DNA of 64,000 nucleotides, taken from contig OX637295.1 in assembly GCA_951799445.1 (NCBI GenBank), positions 5,146,001 to 5,210,000 of the forward strand, read 5' to 3'. A model generated the notes under the pieces. That model did no database searches and was not told the DNA's origin. It was given only the letters and a program-made list of their open reading frames with translations. Both the position numbers and the translations under genes were made by a program. The stretch comes from Pseudisothecium myosuroides. Taxonomy: Eukaryota; Streptophyta; Bryopsida; Hypnales; Lembophyllaceae. Below are positions 22,744 through 34,359 of the stretch, piece by piece; within the stretch, counting starts at the first letter, position 1, and each line of letters opens with the position of its first letter.

Positions 22744-23099
22744 CATCACAAAGTTTAGACCTTACAATTTGGCAGCAATTATCGTGCGGTTATCGTTGTT
22801 TCATGGGTTCGTACCATAATTGCACTGATTCAATGTATTTTTACGCACTGAATTAGTGCGAAAACAATGAATATTAATAGTGTACGTTTTATGTACTTTA
22901 ACTATACAATTGTTGTGTCAAAATGCACAGCAATCATATAGTTAAAGTACATAAAACGTACACTATTAATATTCATTGTTTTCGCACTGATTCAGTGCGT
23001 AAAAATACACTGAGTTAGTGCGATTATGGTACGAACCCATAAAACAACGATAACCGCACGATAATTGTTGCCAAATTGTAGGGTCTAAACTTTGTGATG
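22744..23099. mobile_element. Foldback element: 163-bp inverted repeats, 30-bp loop
   Basis: 22744-22906 and 22937-23099 are inverted repeats differing at about eight positions, all transitions. Each arm contains a smaller palindrome, GCACTGAAT-AGTGC. The transcript would fold into a long hairpin. CTTGTACA to the left and TTTGTACC to the right share TTGTAC, but a target duplication is not clear. A Mutator-type or other foldback MITE is likely. Confidence 0.85.
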
Positions 23100-24224
23100 C
23101 AGTTTGTACCTTGCTTTGTCTTCCTGGCATGGCTATTCTATTGCCACCCCAAAATTCCCTTGGTATGCTACACTGAATAGTGAAATTGGGTTGCCTTGAC
23201 AATTAGGTTGCCTTATCACAAAAAAATTTCCTCATGTTACCTCATGACTCATTGCTTGTCCAGATGGAGGCACAAGCCATTTTCTAATCCAGAGCCATGA
23301 ATCAGTACACCAACCCATGCAACACACATGTTTCCCACATCACTGCATCCTTCTACAGTAACTGTGATATTGATATAGTGTAGAATGTCGAGATATTAGT
23401 GTGGGGCAACCTAATTTTCCTATTCAGTATAGTGCTTCAACAAGTGCAAAAACCACAATGAGCTAGCAAGCAAATTGTTCAAAAAATTTAGTGTACCCCT
23501 TTAAGAATTATTGAATGCAAAAGTGTTACATTCATCAAAAACGACAAGTTTACCCCCTCTCAAATTTTGTAAAATTTTTTTACAACCAATGCAAAAATGA
23601 CAGGTGTATCTTTTCAATAATTTATGTGTGATTTTCATGAAATGTGACAGTTTATTACTATCACTATCACCTCAAAAGAGGTAGTAACTACCTGATTCAC
23701 TTCAGTAAGTGCCATAAGATACATGGAAAGGCAGTTATACGTTGTTTATAGGACATTTGTCCCTAAAGCGCTTCGACATCCAGAAGGACGAGAAAGAGAT
23801 TGAAATTGATGTTTCCTTCTCATTATTGTGTGGATAAAAATCATTTATTTTGTGGAGATACTTTATCAAGTTGCCGTCCTATCTAATGGTTGGATTTGGT
23901 GTCTTTGGAGTATATATATGTTTTAAATTATAAATGTAAAATTATGTCAAATGGTCGTCCAACCAAAATGGCATTGATTCTAGTTATAAATAGGCTTTGC
24001 AAAAATGAGGTCGTAGATTTAAAAAACACAAAAATTTCAAAAAATCAACATGTTAAGAGAACCTCATTTCAAATCCATTACAACAAATAATATTCCAAAA
24101 ATGATAATGTTTTGCTTGTAATTGAATTTTGAAGGAATTTTAAAATTTTATTTTTCAAAATTTATTAAAAAATATTGGTGATAGAATTGGTGAATCTAAC
24201 CATATGGATGGAATCTAAAACTCA
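23100..24224. other. Intergenic stretch with one TTAA-family end
   Basis: CCCTAAAGCGCTTCGACATC at 23762 resembles the terminus of the TTAA family (compare 32496 and the reverse strand at 46836). No matching opposite end was found. There is no gene. Confidence 0.35.
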
Positions 24225-25800
24225 ATATCTACAACCTTTATTTGTATATAGCCACTAACAAAACTCAATACAAATCTGAAAAGTTTTCATTCAAACAACT
24301 ATACCAGAAACATCAATGGACAAAGTCAAAAAGTGGATATACAAAAGTTGTAGTGTGAGACATATTACATATTAGCCATGTCTAAAACTCAGTTTTATTC
24401 ATCATGATTTGAATTACTTTATCTTTTGTCAAATTTTTCTTAGAACTCCAAAAAAACTTTTTGTGCCTTTGTATATTGGTATACATCATTTCAGATGTTG
24501 TATACAAAAATTGAAGGAGATTGGCATTTATAAAATTTAAAATATCAACAATTCAACAAACATACAAATGATGTTGGTTCTCACAATATTTGAATTTTTT
24601 TGTAATTGAGAGCATGGGATTGCATTAGCCATTGTAGAAAGAGTGTAGGTTGCAACATGGACCATTGCTATATCTTAACCCCTAAAGTCCTATGGCCTTT
24701 TTCCATCCAAAACCACTCAAAACTGCCATTTCTATAGCAAAGAGCACAAAAATTTGAATTTTTTCTTTTGCAAATCTAGCTATAGGATCTTGTACTATAC
24801 AAGTATAAAAATTTGAGGAAGAAAATTAATAAACTTTGACTTTGTAGATTGCAAGATATTTGCATTTAAAGTGAAAGAAAAGGGTTTTTTTGCACCTTGC
24901 TCAACTACATTTTTCGGCTTTGAACCTTCATAACTTAAAAGTTTTGCTATACTGATTTTGAAATTCTAATTTTATATGATGAAGAATTGAGTTGAGAGTC
25001 TAGAAAAAAAATTCAAAAAACACACACTTAATTTTCACTCATTAAAAAATTATTAAAAATTAGATTCAAGATTGAAGGAAAATCTAAATTGTTAATAGCT
25101 CTAAGATGGAATTGAAATACACCGGTCTCAATGGTGAGATTGTTCTAGCAAGAGATTGAGCAAGAGATCTTAGCCTTGGGAGACATTTTTTTTTGAAAAA
25201 TTGTGAAAATTGAGTTAAAAAATGAATCCTACAAGGGATTTTTTCAAGAAGATGCTCTAATTGCCCAAAAAACAAGATTGTCCTTAACTTTCTCAAATGG
25301 AATGAATCAAAGCTTCCCATGTAGATAAAAATATAATCTATGTGAAACTATTTTTTTATTTTTTTATTTTAAGTTTTTTTGAGGGTCTTTTTCTACCTGA
25401 CAAATTATAAAAAAGGCTTTTTGTGCAATAACTTTTGCTCCTGGGCTCCGATTGAAATAAAAATTATATTTCTGGAAAGCTAATGTGTTTTTCTATCTTC
25501 TCAAGAAAATTCAAAAAATAAAGACAAATATTGAGACCGTAGGAGCCTGCCCAAAATCCATTTTGTCTCCCAAGGGGATAATGGGACTTTAGGGGTTAAT
25601 GTCCTTGCATTTGAAATATTTGTTGAACAAGGCAATACAATTCAATTTATATGTTACAACTATATAATGCGTTTTTAGGATTAGAATTTTTGTTTGAAGA
25701 CTAGAATTTATGGTGCATATAATTGGCCAAAAAAATCTATAAAAAAATTGTTATTTTTGTTGTCAATTTCATTAAAAAAACTGCTAATTTCAGAAATACA
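24225..25800. repeat. Dispersed repeat 'D', copy 1 (host of a TTAA MITE)
   Basis: 24225-24674 and 25600-25800 align with 62375-62450, 63246-63660 and 63661-63850 in direct orientation. The two copies carry TTAA-family MITEs at different sites, so each shows the empty site of the other. Family identity is unknown. Confidence 0.75.
24679..25595 (+). mobile_element. TTAA-flanked MITE (piggyBac-like), 917 bp
   Basis: TTAA lies at 24675-24678 and 25596-25599. Ends are CCCCTAAAGTCC and GGACTTTAGGGG-type inverted repeats. It is homologous along its length to 30131-31057 and, more weakly, to 62455-63241. The empty site in repeat copy 2 near 63662 lacks it. No transposase is encoded. Confidence 0.8.
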
Positions 25801-28800
25801 CCTTGCCTATTTTTTGTAATTTTCAAAAATACTTTATTGTCCAAAAATAACCCCCAATTTATGTCACACTTGCCAATTTGGAGGGTTTTAGTACTATTTA
25901 CTATCCAAAAAAACGAATTTCAAGCTAAAATTTAGAGGGGATGGTCTTCTAGTAGACTTGTAGCTACTTTCCAAAGGAATTTTAAAATTAATTAATTGTA
26001 CGTGATGTGGAAGTCCACAAAATGCGCTTCTTTCCGCTTGTATTTTGTAACATATAATATATTATTTTGAAGGTATTTTGGATGAATGACCATTTCCATA
26101 GAGTTCTTACAAATGGCCAATTTTCATTTAATGTACTTACTTTTTTTCCTATTTTTAACTAATTAAAGCATCAAAGTGTTCATTTTCTTGAGATTTGGCA
26201 CTTTTCTTGAGATTTACTTGTTTAGAGAATTTTTCTATGCATTTCCTTTGGTGGTTACCTTCATTTTAAAGGTGTAAACATTAGAGATTTTTGCTTTAAT
26301 TTTTTTTAAATTATATTTTTAATTTTAAAATACTCCAGAAAAAAATGCATGAGTATTTTAAAATGCAACAAAACCAACAGGTTTTTCTTGCATTCACCCA
26401 ACTAAGGCACTTGAGATATGGTTTGCAAGAGTTTTAATGAATGATAAACTCCTAGCACCATGGTGGCTCACAATGATGACATTATTAGTGTCATGACAGA
26501 AGACTCATATTCCATGTCTTACATTTGTTGCATTTACTTAGTCTATTCACTTCTTCTACAAAACGGGATGACCTTTGGAATTGGGAAGGCAACAAAAGAG
26601 TCCCTATTGAAGCAAATTGACAACCACTGCGCTTTAGATTTTTGGTTTGACATCAACTATGACTAATCTTGAGGCGGTGCTATAATTCAAATTGGAAGAA
26701 TGGTAAGAAGGAACTTGTGATGATTCATCGGAAATAGGTTAAAATCCACTTGATGGTTCAAAAGTACGAAACATTTTTGTATCCGCCATTGTAAGAAGTG
26801 ACTCTCTTTCATAGGCTTGACAAATTATGAACAACAATATACTATCTTAACCCTCAAAAGACATTGCAAGCCCTACGGGCATTTTGAAAGTCAAACTTGC
26901 ATTTTTCACCTAGTTTTTTATTTTTAATGCTTTTAAGCTTAACCAACAAATGTAGCTCGAATAATCTAATTTTTACTTCATTTGAATTTTTTCAAAAATG
27001 GTTTAAATCGTAATTTTTGTCACTTTGAAGAGAGCATCTTGAAAGCTCAAAATATACCACTTTTTGAACTTTTTCTATCAACTTTTTCTTGCTATGAACT
27101 TAAGAAGTACATCAATCACACCATGATGTTTGTCACTATTATTTCTATATTTTAAAATTTTCATACTATTTTAAGCATTTTTGTAATTACTATGATTTTT
27201 ACAAAGAAGTTTCTTTTAAAAATCATATAAAATTGAATTTGAAGTTTCTAATTATGAAAAAATAAGATGAAATCTTTAAAAAATATTATTACATGTGAAA
27301 AATATTAAAAAATTTGAAATATATTTTTTAATGCAGAAATACAATGAAGTTTGACCAAACTTGGATATGAAAAGTCCTTTAACTAAGGATTAATGTTCTA
27401 CAATTTGGAAAATCAGTGGATGCTTAATTACCACACACCACTTCCAACACCAAGATGCAAAAATCATAACAACATCTTACTAACGTTAAGTCTAGTAACT
27501 TGTTGAATGCAGCTTTTTAGACTATAAATCACCACAAGAACCCAACAATGTTAGCAACATTGGTCAAATGGAGCTAATTCCTTGTATATGACCTTGTGGT
27601 GACAATGACAAATGATTGCACTAAAAGAGAAAGTTTGGTATTAAGTGCAAAATTTAGTTAGAAATTGCATAATCAACGATTGGATATTTTAAAGAAATTC
27701 CTACATCATATCAATTTAGTCAATTTTTGCATGTCCTTTTAGCATTCTTAAAAGACAATATCAATATCAAATAACTAAAGCCACAAGCCATGGGGTTTGA
27801 ACTCCTCACCTAATGATTATTGGTGAAAAACCTTAGTACCTTGCACATCTTGCTTCATATGTGAAATCAAAGATCTTTTGAAATTTATATGACATGAAGT
27901 GTCTATTTAGTAATCAATGACAAAAGAGGACAAATTTTCAATAATGTAACGACCAATTAGCATTGAAGACCTACAACATACTTAATATACACAACCAACT
28001 TGACCATTTTGCACTAGAAACAACATTTCAGTAATTCTTTATTAATTGATTGTCTTAAATCCACCAAAATTGTAGTAGTGTTGTGATCTTTAATATGTCT
28101 AGTTTAAATTTTTACAATTAGAATTCAAAAAATTGATGAAACTTATCAATATATATTGACTTTGTGTTCAACTTAGAGCAAATTTCAAGAAGCTCATAAA
28201 TGACATTGGGCATTTAGGAGCAAAGGTGTGTAAGCTGAAAACACCCGAAAACATCAAAATAAGAAAGACTATTCACTACAATTGGAGGCACCTTTTTCTA
28301 GGAAAAAATATTTATAGTGTATTAGTAATTAAAAATCATGAAATTTATTCTTCAACAAACATTAGATGAAGGAGAAACAAGCCCCAAAGTTGCAGCCATC
28401 AAAATGCACTTTGGTGAACTAAAATTGAATCTTGTGCACTTAAATGATTTCCAAAAATTCAATACATATTGAATTGATTTGAAATTTTTCCACACAAACA
28501 AGACCAGCAAACACATTTTTTCAACAATTTTTATTGAATTTGGATACTACATGCAAAAGTAACAACTTCACAAAGCTCATTGCAGCTTCAAAATGCACAA
28601 AACATGTCCATGGGAACCATTAGGGGTTTATGGTTTCTATATGGCCACTCAAAATTCTCCTCTTGCTAAAATTGGCCAATGGACTTTAATTTGTAAAGTT
28701 GTTCAAACTTCTTCAGTTGGTGTTTATTCTACAACCGGTCAAGACTTCTTAAGGCATTATCTTACTATCTTTCCTAATCTTGTCCAACATCCTATTGGTT

Positions 28801-28992
28801 ACCTCAAATAACCAATAACTATGTCTTGGTTAAAACTTCTTGACCAATTGGTGCACTTCTCCACCAAAGTGTAAAGCAACCCTAAGTTGGTGGTTAACTT
28901 TGTCTAGGAGTACCCAAACTATACCATTTAATTTCCAAGACCTTACATGTGCCCACGTTTTGTAAGTTGGCAACTAGGACAATGCTACTATA
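25801..28992. other. AT-rich repeat remnants, no gene
   Basis: 25840-26310 aligns with 42410-42850 (shared GAGGGTTTTAGTACTATTT and GGGATGGTCTTC). TTAACCCTCAAAAG at about 26853 resembles another TTAA-family end without a clear partner. The rest is low-complexity AT-rich DNA; the open segment at 28593-28811 has no recognised product. Confidence 0.4.
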
Positions 28993-29323
28993 TAAGGTAG
29001 GAGGCTCTAAAAGCACATAGGCTCTAAAATTGCCCACCTCCTCAAATGTACATTATTTGTATATGTTGCTTTTTTGTAGCCTTCACCAATGTACAAAAAC
29101 TGCACATTTTAGGAGGTGGGCAATTTTACAGCCCTATGCCATTTCAACTTCAAAATTTTATAACTAATCCCAAATAGCTCCAAAAAATTTGAAATGACTT
29201 GATTTAGATGCCAATTCCACTTTTCTTTTAAGGAAACTTTACTAAAAAATATTTCAAGACATTTTACCACCTCAAAATTCAGTTTCAGCTCTTAAATGAA
29301 CAATCTATGGACCTCCTGCCTTA
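28993..29323. mobile_element. MITE with TAAGGTAGGAGG ends
   Basis: The left end TAAGGTAGGAGGCTCTAAA and the right end, on the other strand, TAAGGCAGGAGGTCCATAG are inverted repeats. Inner inverted pairs include TTGCCCACCTC and GAGGTGGGCAA. Related copies lie at 30059-31402, about 35690-36114 and 58085-58419. Confidence 0.75.
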
Positions 29324-29330
29324 CACTTAA

Positions 29331-30052
29331 CCCTGTAGCGATATTCCAGACACTAAGTGTCCAATGGATGACTTCACCTAGCATTGTAGGATGGAAAAAA
29401 ATGTTTTTTCATCCAATTTATTTATTTGGAGGTTACTTGAGTACATTTCAGTGAATAGTATTGCAAAGTCCCTCATTATGGTCTTATTGACTTTTCTGTA
29501 GAAGAACATGCTCAATCCACAGATCACCGTTGTGGTGTATTTGGACCATTTTTTTTTTTTTCCTTGATGTGAATTTCATCTATACAAATGATGTTTTTTG
29601 AGTTTGAGTCCAACTAAAGAAAAAAAGTTTATCAAGTGTAATTTCTACTCTACTGAATTGGAAATTTTGAAAAAATCATAAATTTCAATATTTTATAACA
29701 AAATGAACTTTTGGGATATAACCATGGTTTGTTGATTTTCTAATTTTAGAATGGCATGGTAATTTTGGTTTATACCATGATGTTCTGCATTATATCATAC
29801 ATCTATGGTGAAAATTTCAAATTTTTTATATATATTTTGTATTTGATATGAATTTTCTTCATTTTTTTCTTAAAAAATTCATAGTAATTTCAGATTTTTC
29901 CCAAAAAATTTGGAACTTGTAGCAAGCATATGACTTCATCTTTGAAAAATAAATTTATAAATTTTCATTCATATCTAGGTGCAAAATGGCAGCAAACAGA
30001 GTGGTGATAATTACAGCTTGAAATCAGTGGTCAAAGGCCCCTCATTACAGGG
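29331..30052. mobile_element. TTAA-flanked element with CCCTGTA ends, 722 bp
   Basis: TTAA lies at 29327-29330 and 30053-30056; the ends are CCCTGTAGCG and, on the other strand, CCCTGTAATG. It starts three bases after the preceding MITE and ends two bases before the next one, so the three are stacked. Confidence 0.65.
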
Positions 30053-30058
30053 TTAAGT

Positions 30059-31402
30059 TAAGGTAGTCTGCTCTAAAAGCGAGTGGGCTCTTTGAATCGA
30101 CCTTATATTTTGGTCTCAAATGGACTTTAACCCCTAAAGGCCCAAGGTCTTTTTTCTGCCAAAAAACACTGAAAACTGCCATTTCTATAGCAAAAAGTAA
30201 AAAAAAATTAAATTTTTTTTTTTTTCACATCTAACCGTAGGATCTTACACCTAATTGGTATGAGAATTGTGGAAAAAATTTCAGAATTTTTGACCGCACA
30301 GATTGCAAGATATTTGCGTTTAAAGTGGAAAAAGCAAGTTTTTCAACACATTGCGGGACCAGATTTTATGACTTTAAACATTTTTAACTTAAAATTTTTG
30401 CACTACAGCGTTTTGAGCTTTAAATCTTTGTAGTGGAGAATTGAGTTGAGAGTCTAGGAAAAAAAAAATTCAAAAAAACTTAATTATCATTCTTAAAAAA
30501 ATTGTTAAGTAGAAGTAGGTACAAGATAGAAGGAAGATCTAAAATATTCATATATTTTAGATGGAATTAAAATGCACTAATCCCAATGGTGAGATTGTTC
30601 TAGCAAGTAAACTAAACCATTACAAAAAAAAAATTTGAAAAATAACAAAAAAATGCATTCCGAAATCAATCCTAGAAGTTATTTTTTTCAAGAAGATGCT
30701 CTAACTGCCCGAAAAACAAGAATGTCCATAACTTCCTCATAACAAATCCAAATGAAATGAATCAAAGCTTTCCAGATAGACAAAAATATAATCTATGAGA
30801 AAAAAATATTAAAAAAAAAATTCAAATTTTTGTCCCTTTTTTTTTGCTGCCTGGGCTGCCCCCGTCCCCTGTTTTCAGCTTATTTGGTCATAACTTTTTT
30901 TCCCGGGCACTGATTGAGAAAAAAATTATATTCCCACAAAGCTTATCAGTTTTTCTATCTCCAGAAAAAATTTCAAAAAATCAGAATACAATTTCAGCCC
31001 GTAGGTACCTGCCCGAAAACGCATTTGTCCCCTGAAGGGACAACGGGCTTTTAGGGGTTAAGTTATCCTTAAATGGACCTGCCAAGTCATTGAGAGAATC
31101 GAGAGAAAAGCATTATTTATTGCAAGAGCCAATCATTGGCCTTCATTTACTCAAATCACTTTAGAAGTTGCAAGTGGTCAAATTTTGGAAGACCTAGGGT
31201 CACAAATAGGTGCCTACAACAATTTTTTTTTTTAAATTCATAAGTAATTCAAAAATGATTCAAAAAATATGAAACCACTTGTGTAATGTTCACACCCATT
31301 TTTCTTTCTCTGAAAAATGATCTAAAAATATTTCTATTCATGGAAACCTGTGAAAAAGGCAGATCAGCCCTTAAATGGTCGCTTTTAGGCCATACTACCT
31401 TA
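30059..31402. mobile_element. TAAGGTAG-end MITE carrying a nested TTAA MITE
   Basis: The outer ends TAAGGTAGTCTGCTC and, on the other strand, TAAGGTAGTATGGCC are inverted repeats. The inner element at 30131-31057 splits it; without it the host is about 413 bp, close to its relatives. Confidence 0.6.
30131..31057 (+). mobile_element. TTAA-flanked MITE (piggyBac-like), 927 bp
   Basis: TTAA lies at 30127-30130 and 31058-31061, with ends CCCCTAAAGGCCC and GGGCTTTTAGGGG. It is homologous over its length to 24679-25595 in the same orientation. Confidence 0.8.
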
Positions 31403-34359
31403 CACGCAATTTGATGGCACCATAGCGAGCAGGCAACATGGGGAGTCAGTTTTCCTTTTATTAATTTAGAAAACTCTATGTAGAAATTGATGCCTATGAA
31501 TAACGGATAACATAGGCAACAAGGCATAACATAGGCAACAAGTCACAAGTGCCGGCCAATAAGGTACTTATGTACAGGGCAATGCTTGAGGAGGAGGGGA
31601 TTGCGTGAAAAAATGGGTCGACGAGGAGGGCGGAGCCCGACGAGGAGGTGCATTTTTTCACGCAATCCCCAACGACGAGGAGCCATGGCCCGACATAAAT
31701 CACGAACAGATGGTTGAAAATTGGGGATGAGAAATCGAAGTCGGATGAGAAATCCGTAATGCCCGATTACGCAGGAAAACCCACGCAATCGAGCATTACG
31801 CTGCAGAAGCCTCCCGCAAAATGAACAGCGCAAATCCCGGGAGTGGTTTACGTAACCGCTAATCGCCATTAATGGCAACCGATGAGCATACTTACTACGG
31901 TGTTATCCGTATTAACGTACCCAGCCCCAAGAGTTCAGGAAGGTAGAAGCTTATCAGGCGGGTTGCATATACGAGCGGGCCACTTGAACAGTATGTTACC
32001 GCAAATACGGCCATGCACACGAATGGCTCTTTAGCAACTTGCGGGGAGTCAAATACAAATCTTGTGAGGGCCTTTCGTTTGCCCCAGACTGAAAGCTAAC
32101 TTACTTGTGTCATCGTCAGTCGAAATCGCTCGCCAACCGTCATACCAATCCTCCCCAAAAATCTTACGCACATTTATAGTAAGAATAACAAATACCACCG
32201 CTGAGCAATGCACAGCGTAAGCAAACACGTGTAAGGCCAAAGCTTGAAAAGAAATTACTGCAGAAGAGTCTGGAGATGTGCATACTTGTCCAAGCCTACT
32301 TTCTAGAAGCCAATAAATTAAGTTGTAAGGTCCATTCATGCACCATAGATTTCTCTTGAAGTGTCCCCAGACTTCCAATTATAGTGTTTTTGAAAAGTGT
32401 CATGAAGCTGTCCTCTTTCTTAGGTGCAAAAGTTCATTGCTAATTTTTTTAGATTTGGGTTCCAAGTCCACCTATGTGACAAATTCAGTGGGCTAGCCCC
32501 TAAGCGCTTCGACGTCCAAAAAGTGGACGATGAACAGACTTGCAGAGTTGCAGGCGGCGGAGAAATGAGAAATTATCTTCAAGACATCCATTTTTTCCAG
32601 AGTTGCGACATCAGTTTGGCACACGTTGGTGTTCGGAGTGGTAGTTTTTACAATAGCCATTGGAAGTGAAAATTCTGTGTAGTGAAACATGTATGATTTT
32701 GCAGAAAATTTGTGAGTGCCCCGGTTGAAGAAAGTCATAAAATAAACTTGAACGGGCAAAGAATGATGAAGGGTCAGTGAGCAAGGGGGCAGTCATTTGA
32801 GAGTTATGTGCTCATTAGAATTTAATTGAGGGCATCTGATTAAAAAAATGATAGAAGGGAACGCATATTACTGTCTACGAGGACTTGTGGACTTAAAAAA
32901 TCGTGAACTAGAAAGAGAATGTGCTGGATGACACAACCGTACGTAAGACCGCCGGCGTGTCCTCCATATTGTAATATTTCTTGCACTCCTGTATTGACAA
33001 TTGTCACGGTACGCATGCTGCTACAGCGCCGGCATATTCCTCGTCGGGCATGAGCGCACTCGAAAATGGAACTTCGTCTCTCTCCGCTCAGAGGCGTGCT
33101 CATTGCAAGCTTCTCAGTATAACATACCTCCTATGAGCTCCTGTAAATTTTCCCTTACCCGATCCATGCCATCGACTTCTTTACACAGAAATTTTTTGCG
33201 GATTTTTCTGAGCACCTCACGATCATCTGCGTCATGATTCCTTACGAGGAGACCACCTGCCCGTCGAAGTCAACGCAGAACTTCTCATGGTCAAACCTCT
33301 TGATCTTCATATGAACTTAAATTTCCCGAAAACCGAATTTGCATTCCCAGTATTTGAAGGCTCAGAGTCAAGATCCTACGGTTACTTCTCCCATCATGTG
33401 CAGCACTTAGCAAACGTGCTTCTTGAAAGTCTTTGCAGTTTTCTGACCACATACCACTTCCCAAATGAGTCCGGTCGTTCTAGGGCTAGGGAGCTACTAC
33501 TCCATAAATTCATAGAAATCACATGCCATATCCGAAAAATATAATTTATTTTTAAAAAAATTAATGATTTTCAAATGCTAATACTAAAAAATATTAGTTT
33601 TAGGAAAAGGTGCCTCCAACTATGTTGAATTGCTTATTTTGACGATTTTGAGTGTTTCCACCGTAAATTGATTCGCCATGTTGCTTGCTATGGTCCCTTC
33701 CATCAATTGCCTCTCAGGCACTGTATCCATGTTGCCGGCTCATACGCACAACGTGGGCATATTATTCTCGTATGGTCGTGGAAAAAGGTTTGGGTCGCCC
33801 ACACCGCCACCACCAACTGAACTACATTGAGGCAACTAACTTAGTTTCAGTTTGAGAATACGATGCAATACGACTGATACAAGGTCCCCACCCACGCCCC
33901 TGTTGCAGAGATATATACCAGATTATCACTTCAGATCTGCGGACGACAACTCAAAATGTTGCTCTGGTGTAATTGAGCACGCTAGGTATTGCAAGAGGAT
34001 TCAACAGCTTAGAGGCGGCTTGATTATACACTTCGGATGCAGGAACGCCAGTTGCTGGACTAGAGCCCTGAGAGATCGAGGGCATCCTGCCATTAGGGGG
34101 AGCATCACTACGGTTAATGAGAGGTTTCCTGACCTGACTCCCTACATTGAAAATACCAGATGTTTCAACATCCAGATGCTTTTACACTCGGAACATACAG
34201 GGGCATCTGGTGGGTGAAGTCCAAGCGGCGAACACGGTGAATAAGGAGCACAACTTTTCCCTGTTGGCAATCCGGAAACCAGAGACAATCTCTCGTGGGA
34301 GCAACATCGACATAAGGCCACCAGAATTGATTCCACGGAGAGAGATATAGTTTGATTCA
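31403..34359. other. Region upstream of the lectin receptor kinase
   Basis: Higher GC than its flanks from about 31500 on. Short open frames occur on both strands but none has a recognised domain. CCCCTAAGCGCTTCGACGTC at 32496 is a TTAA-family end, not coding. The promoter of the kinase gene would lie in the last part; no clear TATA box is visible. Confidence 0.35.
31596..31670. repeat. Perfect 20-bp inverted repeat with 35-nt loop
   Basis: The stem is GGGGATTGCGTGAAAAAATG at 31596-31615 and its exact complement at 31651-31670. The loop and flanks hold repeats of CGACGAGGAGG. It may be the end pair of a tiny foldback; the function is unknown. Confidence 0.75.

Noticed and set aside
23762..23832. 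A conserved 'KRFD-QK' peptide shared with 32496-32540, suggesting a duplicated exon
   Set aside because: The same bases (CCCTAAGCGCTTCGAC-type) form the terminus of the TTAA family on the reverse strand at 46836, so they are transposon ends, not coding.
33007..34350. Possible genes upstream of the lectin kinase
   Set aside because: Open segments are short and lack domain motifs, start context or splice support.
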